Counted from the stretch's first letter, positions 1-12,731 are shown. The stretch is DNA of 64,000 nt from Clitoria ternatea (GCA_037962975.1 CM075673.1:22180001-22244000); one strand, 5' to 3'. Numbers and translations: made by a program. The notes: generated from the sequence alone by a model not told the origin.

Positions 1-1722
1 GAATTGATAAAGTGTGGTAGTTATCCCAGCTATATGTAGTACATCAAATTCATTACAGGTCATCTCAAGCCGTTTCCTGAGTATAAAGTTCTGAAATAGA
101 ACCATATTGATTGGATTAACAGGTTCTATAAAGTTGTGGAAGGATTTTAGAGTGACCAAGCTAGCTTCAGGAAAAATGTTGCTAAGAAAAGAAAAAGGAA
201 TGAGTTTGAGTCTCAATCAAGTCAAAAGAATACATGGTCTAATATTGTAAGTAGCCTCTCCCAACCAGTGTTCACCTCTTTACTCTAACCTAACCAAACC
301 TCCCAACCAAACCAGACTTCCACACCTGACCAGACCATCTCTGAACCTCAACTTGAGTTTTCCCTTTCAACCTCAACTTCCCAACCTTCTCCTCCTAGGT
401 ATCTTTGAATCTTCCCACCTAGACCTCATACCAAACCTTCTAGTCATTATTCTCTTACTGTCATCACCCCTAGTGTCCATCTTCTTAAATATTTCAAACC
501 AACCTTAGAGGAGGATGACTTAGGATATCTTCACCCTGCCAATCTTCCCATTGTTAAGGCCCCTAGGTTTGACAAGAGAAAAGTTTATATCCTTTCCTCT
601 GCTCTTTGTTTTGTTCCTTCCATGCCTTTTTGACCAGTTTATGTAACACCCCAACCTCATCTTAGCATCAGACGTTGTTATGTATCCTGCTTTGAAAGCA
701 TAAGAGACTTGTGTTTAGATAAATATTCAGCAAACCAAACAGTATCATAAGTTCCATGGAGTGGTTACCCCTAGCAACAAATTGTTGTTTGCTCCAAATT
801 GTCTGCTTCCCAAAGCTGTCAAAATTCAACTGGGTAGAATCAAGCAACCTATGCCACCTAAGTCTCAGCTTCTTTACAAGGGTAATCTCAGACCCCGAGA
901 GCTCTTTGAAGATTCTATCAGGACTTTTCTTTTAGCCCTAAATCCAATAGAAGAACATGCAGATGCTCTATGGAGCTACTATCTGTGAACGATAAAAGAT
1001 GAAGGCTGTTGCTCCGAACCTCACAATCAGCCTATTTTATTTTATCGCCCCTATGTTATTTTCTTCTACTTCTCTAAAATCTTCATCCTTCAAACTCGTT
1101 TCTTTATCCTTGTTTTTACCACTGCATCCCTTTTTATTTTATCTACCCAGCCCATGGTTTAACATTTTAACCTCTATGATGTCCCTCCTCTTTGTTGATA
1201 ACAAAAATGGGAGTAACATAGAAAGTCTTTTTAATTTTTGGGCTCAGTCTTAAGGGGAGTATCAGTAGAGTATTAGTATATTTAATAGTATCAATCTTTT
1301 GTATTGCTCTATACTGACCTTCTTTTGGTATATCAATGAAGCCTGTTATTGTTTTAATATTTTGAGTTTCTATGATATCATTTATGCTCTAAGTTTGCTC
1401 GCTCTAATCTTATTTTTCTTATCTAAAAAGATCTTACTCTGATATGAAAATGAATTAATACCAGTGATTAGAAAGTCTTTCAAAGCTCTGATCTTTCTAA
1501 ATATCATCAAGCAATGTTATTTCAGAATACTCTACTTTGATACACATATTACATAATCTCATTAATATATGCTCTGATGTGCAATGTCATATGAACAAAT
1601 GCTTTGACATAAGTTTTTGGTGTTTCTGATGATATCTGAATTATCCTCCTCTGTGCTTAAAACTATCTTGGACTTTATTTAAGAAAAAGACTAGATATTT
1701 GCTATCAACAAATATGGGAGAT
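1..1722 (+). mobile_element. Decayed 3' internal part of a copia Sirevirus-like element
   Basis: No long open frame survives. Short plus-strand stretches (761-988, 999-1253) are broken pieces. Purine-rich segments typical of the region upstream of a Sirevirus 3' LTR are visible: a 'gataacaaaaatgggag' block near 1195-1212, 'ttaaggggagta' near 1250-1261, and 'aaatatgggaga' immediately before the LTR start at 1723. Multiple polypurine tracts between the last ORF and the LTR are characteristic of that copia lineage. The left end of the element lies outside the window. Assignment to Sirevirus is inference from these tracts and the LTR layout; the coding remnants alone would not support it. Confidence 0.45.
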
Positions 1723-3123
1723 TGTTAAGATCAAGTCTGGTTTGAAAAAAAAAGTTGAAAATCTTCGTTGACCAGACCCGAAGCTGCGTCATTATAACCA
1801 AACCCAAGGATTTGTTAATAGCTCACATCAATGCATTTGAGTTAAATGAAGTATATCCATGTGTAATCTAACCTGTTTATTTAAGTGTTCTAGGAAACAG
1901 ATACAAAGTACACAGGTTACAAAAGAAATAGGGAGTCCATAAAATCAAAAGACCGATATATCAAAAGTTTGATTCTAAACTTTACCCAAAAAAGTTTGAT
2001 TTAAGATCTTCCAAACTTATGGACCAACAAATCAGACCTTATACTTTTGATGCAACAAGAACATGCAACATGTACGTTACTTGAAAGCTTCAATCATATA
2101 ACGTTCTAAAAACTTTTTTGGTGATGCTCTGAAAGTCAAGCCCTTATCAAGAAATATGTGTTTATCATCAGAAAGGGTATGAGATAAATCAATGGATTAA
2201 CCAAAGTAGTTTTTGAAGAAATCAACGTAACTACTCTGTGTAATTCAGAAAAAGCTAAATCAAGTCAACTTATGTGTCAGAATATTTCAGAAGAATTACA
2301 TCATGGCTATTTGTGCGTTTGCAAGAAGACAAAAAGCCAACAATTAGCTTTATGCTCTGAAAATTTCAAGGAACACCATATTCTTGCAAAATGTCAAAGT
2401 TTCTTACAAACAAGGAAAACTCCTTCAAAGGATTTCCAACGGCTACATCTCTTCACCGAATTCTTAAACGGTCATCTTGAGTGACCTATATATATTTGAA
2501 GAGATTCAGTTTTCAGATATAGAGACAAGCCCATCAAGAAGAATCATTCTCTATGATCAAAGTCCTCTCAATCTTATCTTAGCTGCTCTTAGACAAATGC
2601 CTTCTTTATTGTTCCGCCTCTAGCAGACCTTGGTCTTTTGTCTTTCTTAACTTAGTGTATTTATTCATATTTGTACATCCTTCATACACTAAGTTCTGTG
2701 AAACACTCTTATGCGTAATTCTTACAAATCAGTTATTGTGTAAAAGTCTGGTGTATTACCAGCCTTAGTTTCATTGGAAAATAGTTGTGGCTTAAAGAGG
2801 CTTTTGAAAGAATACTTGGGTTGAATGGCTTGTTGAAAGAATACTTGGGTTTAAGCCAGGAGTGGCTAGAGTCAAGAAAACTTGGGGCACGAGTCTGGTG
2901 CTGTTATTGTAAAGAAAATTTTACAATAGTGGAAATCCTTCAAGATAGAAGAGACTAGATGTAGCTTCTGTGTTGGAAGTAAACCAGTATAAATCTCTGG
3001 TGTTTATTATTCTCCTTCTTAACTTTTATCAAGTCTGATTGCCTACGCTTTAAAAGTTCAATTTCTACAAAGAGAGTCTAAGACTTATTCAACTCTCCTT
3101 CTAAGTCTAACTCTCATCTATCA
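1723..3123 (+). repeat. Probable 3' LTR of the Sirevirus-like element
   Basis: Begins TGTTAAGATC directly after a purine tract. Near its end it has the 'cttgggtttaagcc' and 'attcaactctccttctaagtc' segments that resemble the U5 region of SIRE/Maximus-type LTRs, and I end it at TCA (3123). The right boundary is uncertain by about 25 bp because no target duplication can be checked; the left LTR is outside the window. A small ORF at 2272-2484 lies inside and looks like chance. Confidence 0.5.
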
Positions 3124-3734
3124 AATTACTTTAAGAGTAATTCAACAAATAGTAATTCAAGAAAAGGGAATTCAATTTGAGATTCGAAAGAAATATGAGA
3201 AGGTAACTACCATGTTGCTCATATAGATTTCTCATTTCAAATTCAATTTATATAGACTTATATTTGAAAATTAAATTTAAAATAGGGTTATAATTTGAAA
3301 TTCAAATATAGAATTCCAAATATATATTTAAAATATTGAGTAAATAATTAAAAATAGAAAAATCCAAAGTTAAATTTTTTATTCTAAATTTTAAAGTGGT
3401 TATTAATAAAATTGCTATAAGCCAACTTTTTATACCGACACTTTTTTATTTCTTTTTATATTTTATATTTTATATATTCCATTTTAAATTTAAATTTTAA
3501 ATTAAAATATTAAAGTGGTCATTAAAAATATTTTGGATAACATGTAAATTATAAGTCAATATTATATATATATATATCAATTATAACATGTCAATCTATA
3601 GAAATCAGATGCTTAATGAAAAAGAAAGTAAAATTAAATAATTTGTGTCAAGAAATGATAGAAGAAATGAACAATGAGTATATAATATAATAAAATCTTT
3701 TTAAATATAATTAATTAAAACATATTTTAAAAAC
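3124..3734. other. AT-rich intergenic sequence
   Basis: Very AT-rich with short repeated 'aattcaa/taaattt' words and a short (TA) run near 3564-3577. I see no coding potential, RNA gene or defined element here. Confidence 0.5.
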
Positions 3735-4769
3735 TATATTGCGGTGTTTCACCTAAATTCTTAGAATTAATCCTTATGATGAAATTAAAATTAGAGAAAT
3801 TTTTTTGTGAACAACACAACACTCCGACGGGTTAGTCCCAGAACCTGACGACACATGATTTAACAATACACACAACGAAAGTATATACTATAAGCCCTAG
3901 CTATAGGTCCATAATTAACAGGGTATTCGTCTTTGCCTATATATGACTATACGAGCAAGAACCAATGAATACCCATTTCAGGGCATCACACACAACATAA
4001 CAACGATGTCAAAAATCACGATCATTAAAGTTCAAACAGTTCCTGGACATAGAGAGGATTAATTCCTCAATATCATAGCATGACAAGATTTAAACTAAAT
4101 CTCCAATGAAGTGTCAGCTACCTATCCACTATCAATCAGACAAATATATTTTAGATATCATCACACACGCACACATATATATATATATACACACATATAT
4201 TAAACTTAATATTTGACATCACATACGTGCGTTTGCCAAATTAAGTCAATTAAAAGGCTTTACATAAACTTTAAATATGAACAAAACCATGGATAATATA
4301 TACCCATCTCAAACAACACCACAAGATAATTAATTTATAATTCTTTCACTTTGGCATTGCATTTTCCCCAGCTCTGAGCTCACTAAGCGGCACTATCACC
4401 CTAAAAACTCACTAAAATGAATTTTGAGAGGTAAGTAGCGCTCAAGTAGTAAATAGTAATCATACACATACAGAAGATTTACCCATCAGGTTATATATAT
4501 TTCAAGATATCAAAATCATATCACAATGACATAGAAATCATTAGAACCATAAGTCAAACATCATTCAATTTTGTACAACACCAAATGTATTTATTAATCA
4601 TCAATTCATAATTTCAATATCAAACCTCACCATAATATCTCCAAACTTCCATCAACTAATTATATGTTAATACTCCAATACTCTCAAATGCAATATCTGA
4701 ATGTCATGAACTTTGAATTATATTTTTTAAAAATGCATAAAAGCATGCAATGCGGATCTGACTTCACAA

Positions 4770-5000
4770 TAAGGCAAATTATAGTGCCAAAGGATAATCT
4801 ACACAACAAATCATAGTGCTATAAAGTGGTGCATATTCAGGTAACCGCATAACAAATTGTAGTGTTGTAATCGGTGGTACCTCGAGAACTGCACACCAAA
4901 TCATAGTGCGATAATCGATGACTTCATAAAAACTACACAACAAATCATAGTGCTATCATCGGCAATCTCAAACAGCAAATCGTAATGTTGAGTGAATCAT
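4770..5000. repeat. Degenerate tandem repeat, about 50 bp unit, inside the solo LTR
   Basis: Units carry 'aca-caaatcatagtgctataatcggtgg'-like text repeated about five times with variation. The homologous block at 50740-50930 shows the same words ('gaaccaaagcactataagcggtgg'), which links the two LTRs. Confidence 0.6.
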
Positions 5001-7084
5001 AGTGATTTATCAATGCATATAATGTCATGATAATGCAAAATGCATAGATACGAATCATAACACATATATAACCATCCGACATCATAGCTTAGCTCCACTA
5101 ACCTCAATATAATTCCAAATCATTAATCATCACTATATTATTTATCAATTCAATCAACTAGAGCCATCAATAACGCAATCAACATAATTAATCAGCATAT
5201 TCATAATACCATACAGGTCATTCCCGTAACATATGTTAGTCAGACAGTTATTGGCATCCACACAATCAATACTATATATATAGTATTATCAGGAATCATC
5301 AACAACAGATACCTTCACATCAGGTTTCAATAAACATATAGCGCCACCACGGGGCGTAACCAATAACAATCCAATTATCACATTATCATCAATACCCTTA
5401 TGGGCCAGTCTCAACAGCATATAATGAACAATATATATTCAATGGCACTCAATCAAATAAAATTCACCTAATCTTATCATTAATATTTACCAAACAATAG
5501 GCTTCCAGTCATAAACCATAATTCATAACACAGTTAAAAACTACATTTTTGTTTTAGTGACATAATTAATATTTTCCCGGGTGTTGATATTTAAAAAAAA
5601 TTCAATTTTCAAAAGCCCGCCTTGTAACTAAAATCACTACTTGTTACTCTAGTGAAAAACCCCCTTGTACGTTAACACATATCTTAGGGTGTTATCCGAC
5701 TTTCCAAAATAAAGTGTCAACTTCTGACTCAGCTCCGAACATCAATATCCTATATTTAAAATATTTTAAAAAATTAATAAAAATAACCTCATAACCCTTA
5801 AATCGCCAAAATACTAAAATCGAGGCTTGAACACAAGATCGATAGAGTTTCGATAAAAATCAAATTTACCGAGGGATATGAAATTAGTCGGCGAGGTATC
5901 GAAACTGTCTCAGAGCTTCGAAATCCTACTGAGGCCTTTCTGATTGTATGTGACCAAGCTAGAGAAAGGGAATGGAAACGTCAAAAACATTGCATGTAAC
6001 GTCAAAAAAAAAACATGCATGCAATTGAAAAGGGTAACATGTGCATGCTTCACGATTTTAATCACAACTTAAGCTACGGGTGTCTGATTTCAATGATATT
6101 GGTCTTAAAATTCTTGTAACGAAATTTACTACAACTTTTATGAAGATACTAAAAGCCAATTCCAATCCAAACAGTCCTAAATTTTGAAAAAAATTTGCTA
6201 ACCTGTAGCTAAAATTCTAGCTGAGATAGTGTTCATTTTTTGGGCATAAGTTTCACTCTAGACATTAGATTTGGGCATTCTATAGCTCGTTGGAATGAGA
6301 AAAAAAAGAGAAACAACTTTCGTGTTGATTATTTTTCCAAAAACAAGGCAGAAGTGCCTCATGCAAGCAGATTCAGAAACCATAGAAATCTTATTTCAAC
6401 ATGCAACAAAAAAGGGAAAGAATGGCCATGCATGTAAGGGAAATAGAGAGTTTAACTTACCGTCATTGATTTCGCTCCGATCGGCGACCGAGACTGCTCG
6501 TTCTGCCTTCAGATTGAAAGTTCGGTTAACCCCCAACGAACCTTCGAGCTCCGTGACGACGGGCGACTTGCATGCAAAGGCGTCTGAAAAGGGAAGAGAA
6601 ACACGAGATGGTGATGGTGAGTGAGAGAATCACGACACGGTGGTGATGGCCTTAGAGGTGGAAACCGTGAGGTGGATGATGAAGGTAATGGTGGTTTTGG
6701 TGGTGATGGGGAGAAAGAGAGGAACCATGTGAAATATAGAGGGAGGCACGGGTTTGGGTGGTAAGGTGATAGAGGAGAGAAAGAAATAGAAGAGTGATGG
6801 CTTATGTGGAGGAAGGGGGAGGTCGTAAGGTGGTGGTGCCGCGAGAAAGGGTGTGAGCATGAATGGAGAAAAGAGAGAGGGATACACAAGAGAAGGAGGT
6901 GGCGTGGTGGCGGTGATATATATATGTATGTGTATGTATGGTGTATGTGTGTAGTGTGTGGGCGTGGTTAGGTGGCACAAGAATGAGGGAGAGGAAGATG
7001 AGTGTAATATAGGTGGCACGGTGATGGAGTGGCCAAGTGTGGTGAGTGAGGGTTAAGAAGAAATAGTATTAGGATGTTTTAGAA

Positions 7085-7162
7085 AGAAAGAAAGTATGGT
7101 GAGTTAATGAGTGTGGTAAAAAAGAAAAGAAAGTATGGTGAGTTAATGAGTGTGGTAAAAAA
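7085..7162. repeat. Two-copy tandem repeat, about 43 bp unit
   Basis: The text 'gaaagtatggtgagttaatg' followed by 'agtgtggtaaaaaag' occurs twice back to back, near the transcription-start side of the minus-strand LTR. Confidence 0.75.
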
Positions 7163-7349
7163 GAGAGTGCAAATGAGAAATGAAATTAACCTAATTGATT
7201 TCTCGATTCAATGATCATGCTCTAAAACTTATAATTTAACGACTCTCAAATAATTAATTTGATTAATTATGAGCCAATAAACTTTTAATCGTAACCCATT
7301 TAGATTTCCCTAAATATCCTAATTAATAAAATGAGGATGTTACATATAT

Positions 7350-9163
7350 CACTTCTCTTAATGCCCTGAACTTGATTAATTATGAACTATTATAGTTGTA
7401 TTTAAAAATTTAAATTTTTGGTCCTGTATTAACAAAGTCCACATCAAATTTTACAACAACGCCGAATCTACAAATTTGTATTAACATATATAATATCGCT
7501 CAAAAAGGAAGATAATAATTATATTAACCAAACCGACATCAATTGTTTACATATACTTTTTGCTTATTTTTCTTATTTAATATTTTGTTCATCATTGTAT
7601 AAAATTTAGTTAAAATAACTCCCCCAAATTCATCCCAGAAGGTTTTTTAAAAGAAATTAACAAAGAGGCCATTGAGAAATAAGAAAACAAATGTGAAAAT
7701 TAATTTAGTGTATACTCGTGTATAATTTTTCAAAAAAACAGACATTAAATGCCTATAAATCATATCATAGAAGTTCATTTGTAACATTATAGAATAATTA
7801 AAAAAATTAGGAATCATAAAACAAATTGTTGCCTATATAAAGTGTTTTGATGTAATCAACTCAAACTTTTAAATCTTGTAACAAAAATAATGAGGTGAAG
7901 AATGAAAAAATGGTGGACAAATTACCAATAGGAAAAAGAAAAAAGAAAAAGAAAATTCCTGACAATTCTAGGTCAAGTAAGTTATAACTAACTGTTTTCT
8001 TAACCACACTGTAAAAGTAATTAATAAATTTGTAACCGCACCGTAAAATTATGTTGAAAGTTAAAAGGTATAAACTGTTTTTAAAAAAGAATATGAAGGC
8101 TTTAAGAGAGCTAATTAGAAGTTGATACCTGTTTAAAAGTGACAGATAAATTAACTTATGTAATTGGCACTTGAGAAGAATACAAATAGAAGTTAACAAA
8201 AGAATAAAAAGACATAGAGAAAAACTGAACAAAAAGATATTTTAATGCATACTAATATAAAATAAAAAATAAAATAATTATACAATGAAAGATATATGCA
8301 ATAACAATAAAATAGTTTCACTAAGTGTTAAATATAAAAAAAATTCTTTTCCTAGTGTGATTTTCATCATTGAGATGCTTCCTAGTTTTCACACATAATC
8401 ATTATTGGTTGGACCGGGAACCAGTCAAGGTACTAGCCCAGACAAGGAAAAAAACTAGGATATCTCAGAACTGGTCAGCACCAGTCAAAACCGGTTGAAA
8501 ACCGATATTGAAACCGGTTGAATCGGTCAAATTTCTAAAATTATTTTTTTTTATTTTTAAAAAAACCTATTACAAAATATTTTTTAAATAAATAAAAAAC
8601 TTATACATGTAATATTTACTTATATTTTTATTTATTATAATTTTTTAATCCTATAAAACATGTAATATAATCTTTAGTTAACTTATTTTTTATATAATTT
8701 ATTGTTAATATATCAAGAATTATATTATATTATATTTAAAAAATATTTTATTATAACCAATTCGACTACGGTTGAATCAATGAACAGTCCTTTCACTGAT
8801 TCGATCTTCGGTCCGGTTTTTAAAACCTTTGGTAAAAAAGATAAACATGAAACTGTCAAAGATATATTAAAAAGAAAAAGAAAAAAAGACTAGTTAGGAG
8901 GAGAGGAAATCGATAAAATAACATTAAACAATAATTAAAAATACATGAAAAAATTTAAAAAGACAGAAAGAAAAAACAATAAAATAATTAAGGAAGTGTG
9001 ACGTGTCCTTTAATAGAACATTATATTAACTAGGTAATAGACTAGTTTAAAATTAGTAAGATTATTTGTACTAACATTACACTAATTTTTCTGCTCCGAA
9101 TAAAAATTCCTACAAATTTACAGTGATCAACGGGTGAAGACGTCCATGAAATTGCAGGGAACT
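7350..9163. other. AT-rich intergenic sequence with a GGTT/AACC repeat remnant
   Basis: Mostly AT-rich. At about 8400-8535 and 8758-8830 there are clusters of 'aaccggttgaa', 'ggttgaatcggtc' and 'cggtccggtttt' facing each other across an AT-rich core. This layout is common in a widespread class of plant non-autonomous elements. Boundaries are not clear. The minus ORF at 7861-8232 is low-complexity. Confidence 0.35.
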
Positions 9164-9325
9164 CTAGGGCTCTGGTGGTCTGGGTTGGACCTGAGGTGGA
9201 GGAGCCGGTGGCCCATATTGCTGTCGTTGTTGTCGACCTCTGCCCCTACCCAATAGGTAACATGCCAAAGCCAGTATCAATATGAACAATATTAAAGGCA
9301 ACGATATCACCACCACGAACCCCAT
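9164..9325 (-). CDS. Small single-pass membrane protein, 53 aa
   Basis: The minus strand from ATG at 9325 to TAG at 9164 encodes 53 residues. It starts MGFVVVISLPLILF, continues as an uninterrupted hydrophobic helix to about residue 25 (ending ACYLLG), then a basic patch (GRGRGRQQRQQ), then a proline-rich tail (GPPAPPPQVQPRPPEP). The organisation (very short N-terminus, one helix, basic then Pro-rich cytosolic tail) resembles a family of short uncharacterised plant membrane proteins as I recall it. A spliced 5' leader is plausible: the minus strand has a good donor at 9653 (CTATCAG then GTACGC), and possible acceptors about 60-80 bases before the ATG. No function can be assigned. Codon use is GC-richer than its surroundings, which supports it being real. 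Confidence 0.6.
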   Translation of the reverse strand: MGFVVVISLPLILFILILALACYLLGRGRGRQQRQQYGPPAPPPQVQPRPPEP

Positions 9326-9652
9326 TCTCAACCACCAACTTCAATTTTCGTTCCCTTATTTATTATACCTACGTTATCATTCCTCTGAACCACGTCCCAT
9401 TCGGAACCAGAATAAATTGCTCAAACAATCTAAAATAACTGAAAATCAATGAAATTGAAAACTTATCAAACAGCCACCGGATTTCTTATTTTAAATTTGA
9501 TTTTTAAAACTTGAAAATGAATTAAGAGAAAACTGCGCTGAACTGGCTACACATAAGTTAATAGTAATTCAGAAATCATGGAATTGAAATATGATGATTA
9601 TGTAAAATGGAAGAAGTAACAAAATTGAATTAAGAAATTGGTGACCGCGTAC

Positions 9653-9830
9653 CTGATAGTGATGATGGAAGCACCTTCCGCGGCAGAAGATCTGGATAAG
9701 AAAAGAGAGATCGGGAGAATGGAGAAGATGCGATCTGATTGTTGTGTTTGTAATTAATTGTAGGGGAAACGCGTGGTTGGACGAATTGAAGCGTGTAAGC
9801 TCAATCTTCGTCACTTCATTTATGCAAGGT
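9653..9830 (-). promoter_or_regulatory. Probable 5' UTR exon of the small membrane protein gene
   Basis: A locally GC-richer block with 'ttctgccgcggaaggtgc' on the minus strand ends in a consensus donor (CAG|GTACG, exon end 9653). The exon start is unknown and set approximately. The link to 9164-9325 is inference from strand, spacing and splice signal. Confidence 0.4.
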
Positions 9831-11555
9831 TGAGTCTTTTATGCCAAATTATATGTCAATTCACTCTCAATGTACTCAATCGGTTATTCCATTTTTTAGA
9901 GGGTATAAAAAGCGTTTCACTTTTCTAAAATATCACTTCAATTCTTTTCCCTTTTATTTTTGTCAAGCTTTCCCTTTTATGTTAAATAAATTAAGCACGC
10001 AACCTCTTCATTTAACAATTTCTTTTACTAAATATGTCTTCATTTAAACTTAAGTAAAACAAAATTACTATACTAAACTTTTCCTAATAAATTCAAACTC
10101 AATTGTACTTTTCACTATATACTCGCTCGTCTTCATTTAATACATTTTATACAATTTTAACTATTTAATTCAAAATTTTCTTAAGTTTTAACTGAAAGTA
10201 AAATGCACAAGCATAAAAATATCTGTGAAGACAAAATACCCCACTTCTAAACTTGATTTTCATATGATCACTAAAATAATTATTCATAAGTTTACTTTCA
10301 ATTATATTCTGATTTTTAAGTGTTTATTTCGAGATTGACAAATCAAAGTTAAGCGAATTGGGTTAGACTATATTTACATAACTAGTTACGAAAGTGACAA
10401 AAAAATCCGTTGGCTTAGTTGTGGTTGTGGAGCATTGGATGAGAGCAGACTCTATTTAATTGACTTCATTCAACAAGCACTAAAACACCTTGTCAAGTAC
10501 TGTAGAGTGTTTCTTAAGGAAGGGTTTGTATTCTCAATTGTGAGAGATGTTATCATTTTAGTAGTTTTCCCCTTCACATCCCTTTATTTTCTCCTTCCCT
10601 TAACCTTTACCTACCTCCACCTCTTTTCAGACCCGCACTCTCTCACTTCCTCTAGCAGTCCGAGTATTATCACCATTTGTCATAAAGACCAAATTGAGTT
10701 GTTAACTTTATGTTCTCTAAATGAATGTTTGTTGGTCAAAAAAGTGGCTGCTAAACTGAAGGAAACGCAAAAGAAAATAAGAATGAAAATATTAGGATTT
10801 TTTTGTTTTTATTTTTCAGTTTAAGAAAATATTGAAAATAATTTTTTATCTGTTTCTTATTTTTATTTTTTTAGTATAAATTTTTAAAAACAAAAATCAT
10901 GATGACAATTTTATAATTAAAACTTAAAAAAAAAATATTTTCATAATTGAAATAGGGCTTTAGGATCCATTTACATATATGTTTCTTTTTTTCCTACCTT
11001 AGTTACATACATGCTTTTTGAGGAAGCATAGGTTTTATCTTGATATGCACTATTGTATTGCTCTATTTATAACTTATGTAAGTGTGAATAGACATTTTTA
11101 AATCCAATTGATGTTAAGGAAAGAAAAGTAACTAAAACACAAATGAAAGAAATAGAAGCTACTTACAAACTACTAAAAAAGTTACAGAAAATTTTAAACG
11201 ACTTTAAAAAGTGTGAGATGGATGAAAAGCTTTAGAAGTAACCTTTCTTAAAAAAAACCTTACAAACATGTAACCCAAATAAACAGACAAACTCATTAAA
11301 AATAATTGAGATAAAAGCTTATCGACCTTCTTACCAATAAAAAGGTGAATTCTATGGTGGACTTTGGCTTGGTAGGTCTACGGTAGACCAAAAAATATCA
11401 ACCATTGGATGTTAATTAACGATCTTGATTTATTGATGGTAACCTATTTAACAGATCACCATTTAAACTTTGTAATATTTTCATTTTTTTCCCCTGAAAT
11501 CTATTAAATTCTAAATGTGTCATGTTTTAATATGTGATTAACATTCGATTACAAA
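9831..11555. other. Intergenic AT-rich sequence with MITE remnants
   Basis: No credible gene. About 10790-10965 matches the MITE at 37468-37715 (shared 'attttataattaaaac' and 'tttttaaaaacaaaaat' blocks). About 11340-11465 contains 'ggtggactttggcttggtagg' and 'caaccattggatgttaatta', text typical of another short non-autonomous element. Short ORFs here are chance. Confidence 0.45.
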
Positions 11556-11559
11556 GAAC

Positions 11560-11745
11560 ATTTTGGGGTGTTTAGTTTGTAGTTGGGGAAACAGAGTTTA
11601 GTTGAAGTAAAAAATTTAAAGGTTGATATTAATTCTTTACGTCGTTCGAGACAATCAAAACTTCGTTGACCCGTAGGATCAAAAATCTCCCACAAGTCAA
11701 CGGAGGTTTTCTCCGTTTACTACTGTCACCAAACAACGCCTTTGA
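11560..11745 (-). mobile_element. MITE, copy A of a family with members at 37140, 39640 and 40515
   Basis: Contains 'aaaggttgatattaattctttacg' type core text. It is the reverse complement of 'cgtaaa(t/-)aatcaatattaaccatt' at 39725-39755. The ends read 'gtttagtttgtagttggg' and 'accaaacaacgcc', an imperfect inverted pair. Boundaries approximate. Confidence 0.5.
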
Positions 11746-12188
11746 TTAACATTCTACCTCTCACCATCGCCAGCCACCATCCCAAGTTCCATCCTTCATA
11801 TAGCAAACATCGAGTTCTTTCCCCAAGATTACAAAGAACATAAAGACAGGGTTTGTTTGAATGTAGTAGTCCCTTAAATTTAATCTATATCAATCATCTG
11901 AGTTTCCCAAATCCAATAACAACTCATCACTTCCAAAATCATTCATCACACCCAAAATCTCCTTGTTTTTCTTCTTACTCTTCTTCCCCGGAGAGCACCA
12001 GAAACAACCTGATTTTTGAGCACCGGACCCAAGCCTGCAAAGCTCTCAGACAAGAACAAACTGTAACACTGCCGATAGAACCTGCATCACCCCCATAAAA
12101 CAACAAACTGAAACTAATTAACTTAAAACAGTAAACCAAACTTTGAGAGAGAGAACTAAGATATGAAATTACTTTGGCAATAAATTAA

Positions 12189-12392
12189 TTAGGGTTTCAC
12201 ATTGTTCTCAGCACAGAACTGTTCCATAGAAGGTTCATCGTGCTTCTGGATTCTCCACTCGAGTCGTTCCGCAAATGCAAGTATCTTATCCTTCTGTTCC
12301 GGCGTGAACTTCGTTCTGAACCTTTTCCTCGTTCCTTTGTCGCTGTCACCGCTGCTAGGGTTTGAGATGTCTTCGTCGTCTCTGCTAAGGCC
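12189..12392 (-). pseudogene. Truncated zinc-finger homeodomain (ZF-HD) protein remnant
   Basis: The minus-strand frame opens after a TGA at 12393-12395 and stops with TAA at 12189-12191, 67 codons. After an acidic/serine linker (SRDDEDISNPSSGDSDKG) it reads KRFRTKFTPEQKDKILAFAE, then RLEWRIQKHDEPSMEQFCAEN and NVKP, then stop. This is the start and first two helices of a plant ZF-HD homeodomain. The third (DNA-recognition) helix is absent, and no C-rich zinc finger was found upstream on this strand. It is therefore a broken fragment, not a functional regulator. An alternative, a spliced gene with the rest in another exon, is not supported by a donor at the break. Confidence 0.75.
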
Positions 12393-12544
12393 TCAATTCA
12401 ACACAAAATTCCCACCTTCGGACTTGAAATTTTCATACCCACAACACAAAACTCAAAACGAAGTAAAATGCAGATGCAAAAATCATATTTTTGGGTAAAA
12501 AGGGAACCTTGCAAACAAGTAATTAAAAGGGTTGCTAACACCAC

Positions 12545-12731
12545 CAACGTGAAGGTTACCAGTGGGATCCAGATAGATCCGAAAACCCTTTGTTGCGGAG
12601 AGGGAAGAAGAGGTTGTCGTTGGTGGAGATGTTGGATTCTGTGCACAACCCCGTTGGTTTTGTGTAGCAAGTTATGTAGGACATGGTGGCTACCCTCAGG
12701 CCGGTGTTCTTTGCCAGCCACCGCATGACAT
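12545..12731 (-). pseudogene. Unrecognised short coding-like fragment upstream of the ZF-HD remnant
   Basis: The minus strand from ATG at 12726 runs open for about 60 codons (MRWLAKNTGLRVATMSYITC at the start) with balanced codon use and a GC content above the surroundings, then stops. A one-base shift near 12582 would keep another frame open. I do not recognise the product. It may be the 5' part of the same broken locus as 12189-12392 or an unrelated gene fragment. Confidence 0.25.

Larger units (their letters stand above)
3740..7344 (-). mobile_element. Solo LTR (about 3.6 kb) of a Ty3/gypsy-type element
   Basis: Read on the minus strand it begins TGTAACATCC, the same terminus as the LTRs of the Tekay-type element at 53186-63466, and ends CA. 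It is flanked by identical 5-bp direct repeats TATAT at 3735-3739 and 7345-7349, as expected for a solo LTR, though an AT-only repeat is weak evidence alone. Inside are repeated 'aaatcatagtgctataatcgg' type units (about 4770-5000), also found at 50740-50930. A GC-richer, purine-strand block lies at 6440-7060. The ORFs inside (6295-6624, 6509-7019) are simple-sequence shadows. Confidence 0.6.

Noticed and set aside
3803..3807. Alternative left end of the solo LTR at 3808 (TGAACAACAC)
   Set aside because: The flanking bases TTTTG do not match the right flank TATAT, whereas 3735-3739 does.
6295..7019. ORFs rich in Pro/Ser/His on the minus strand and Lys/Glu on the plus strand
   Set aside because: Simple-sequence purine/pyrimidine bias inside the solo LTR; no conserved pattern.
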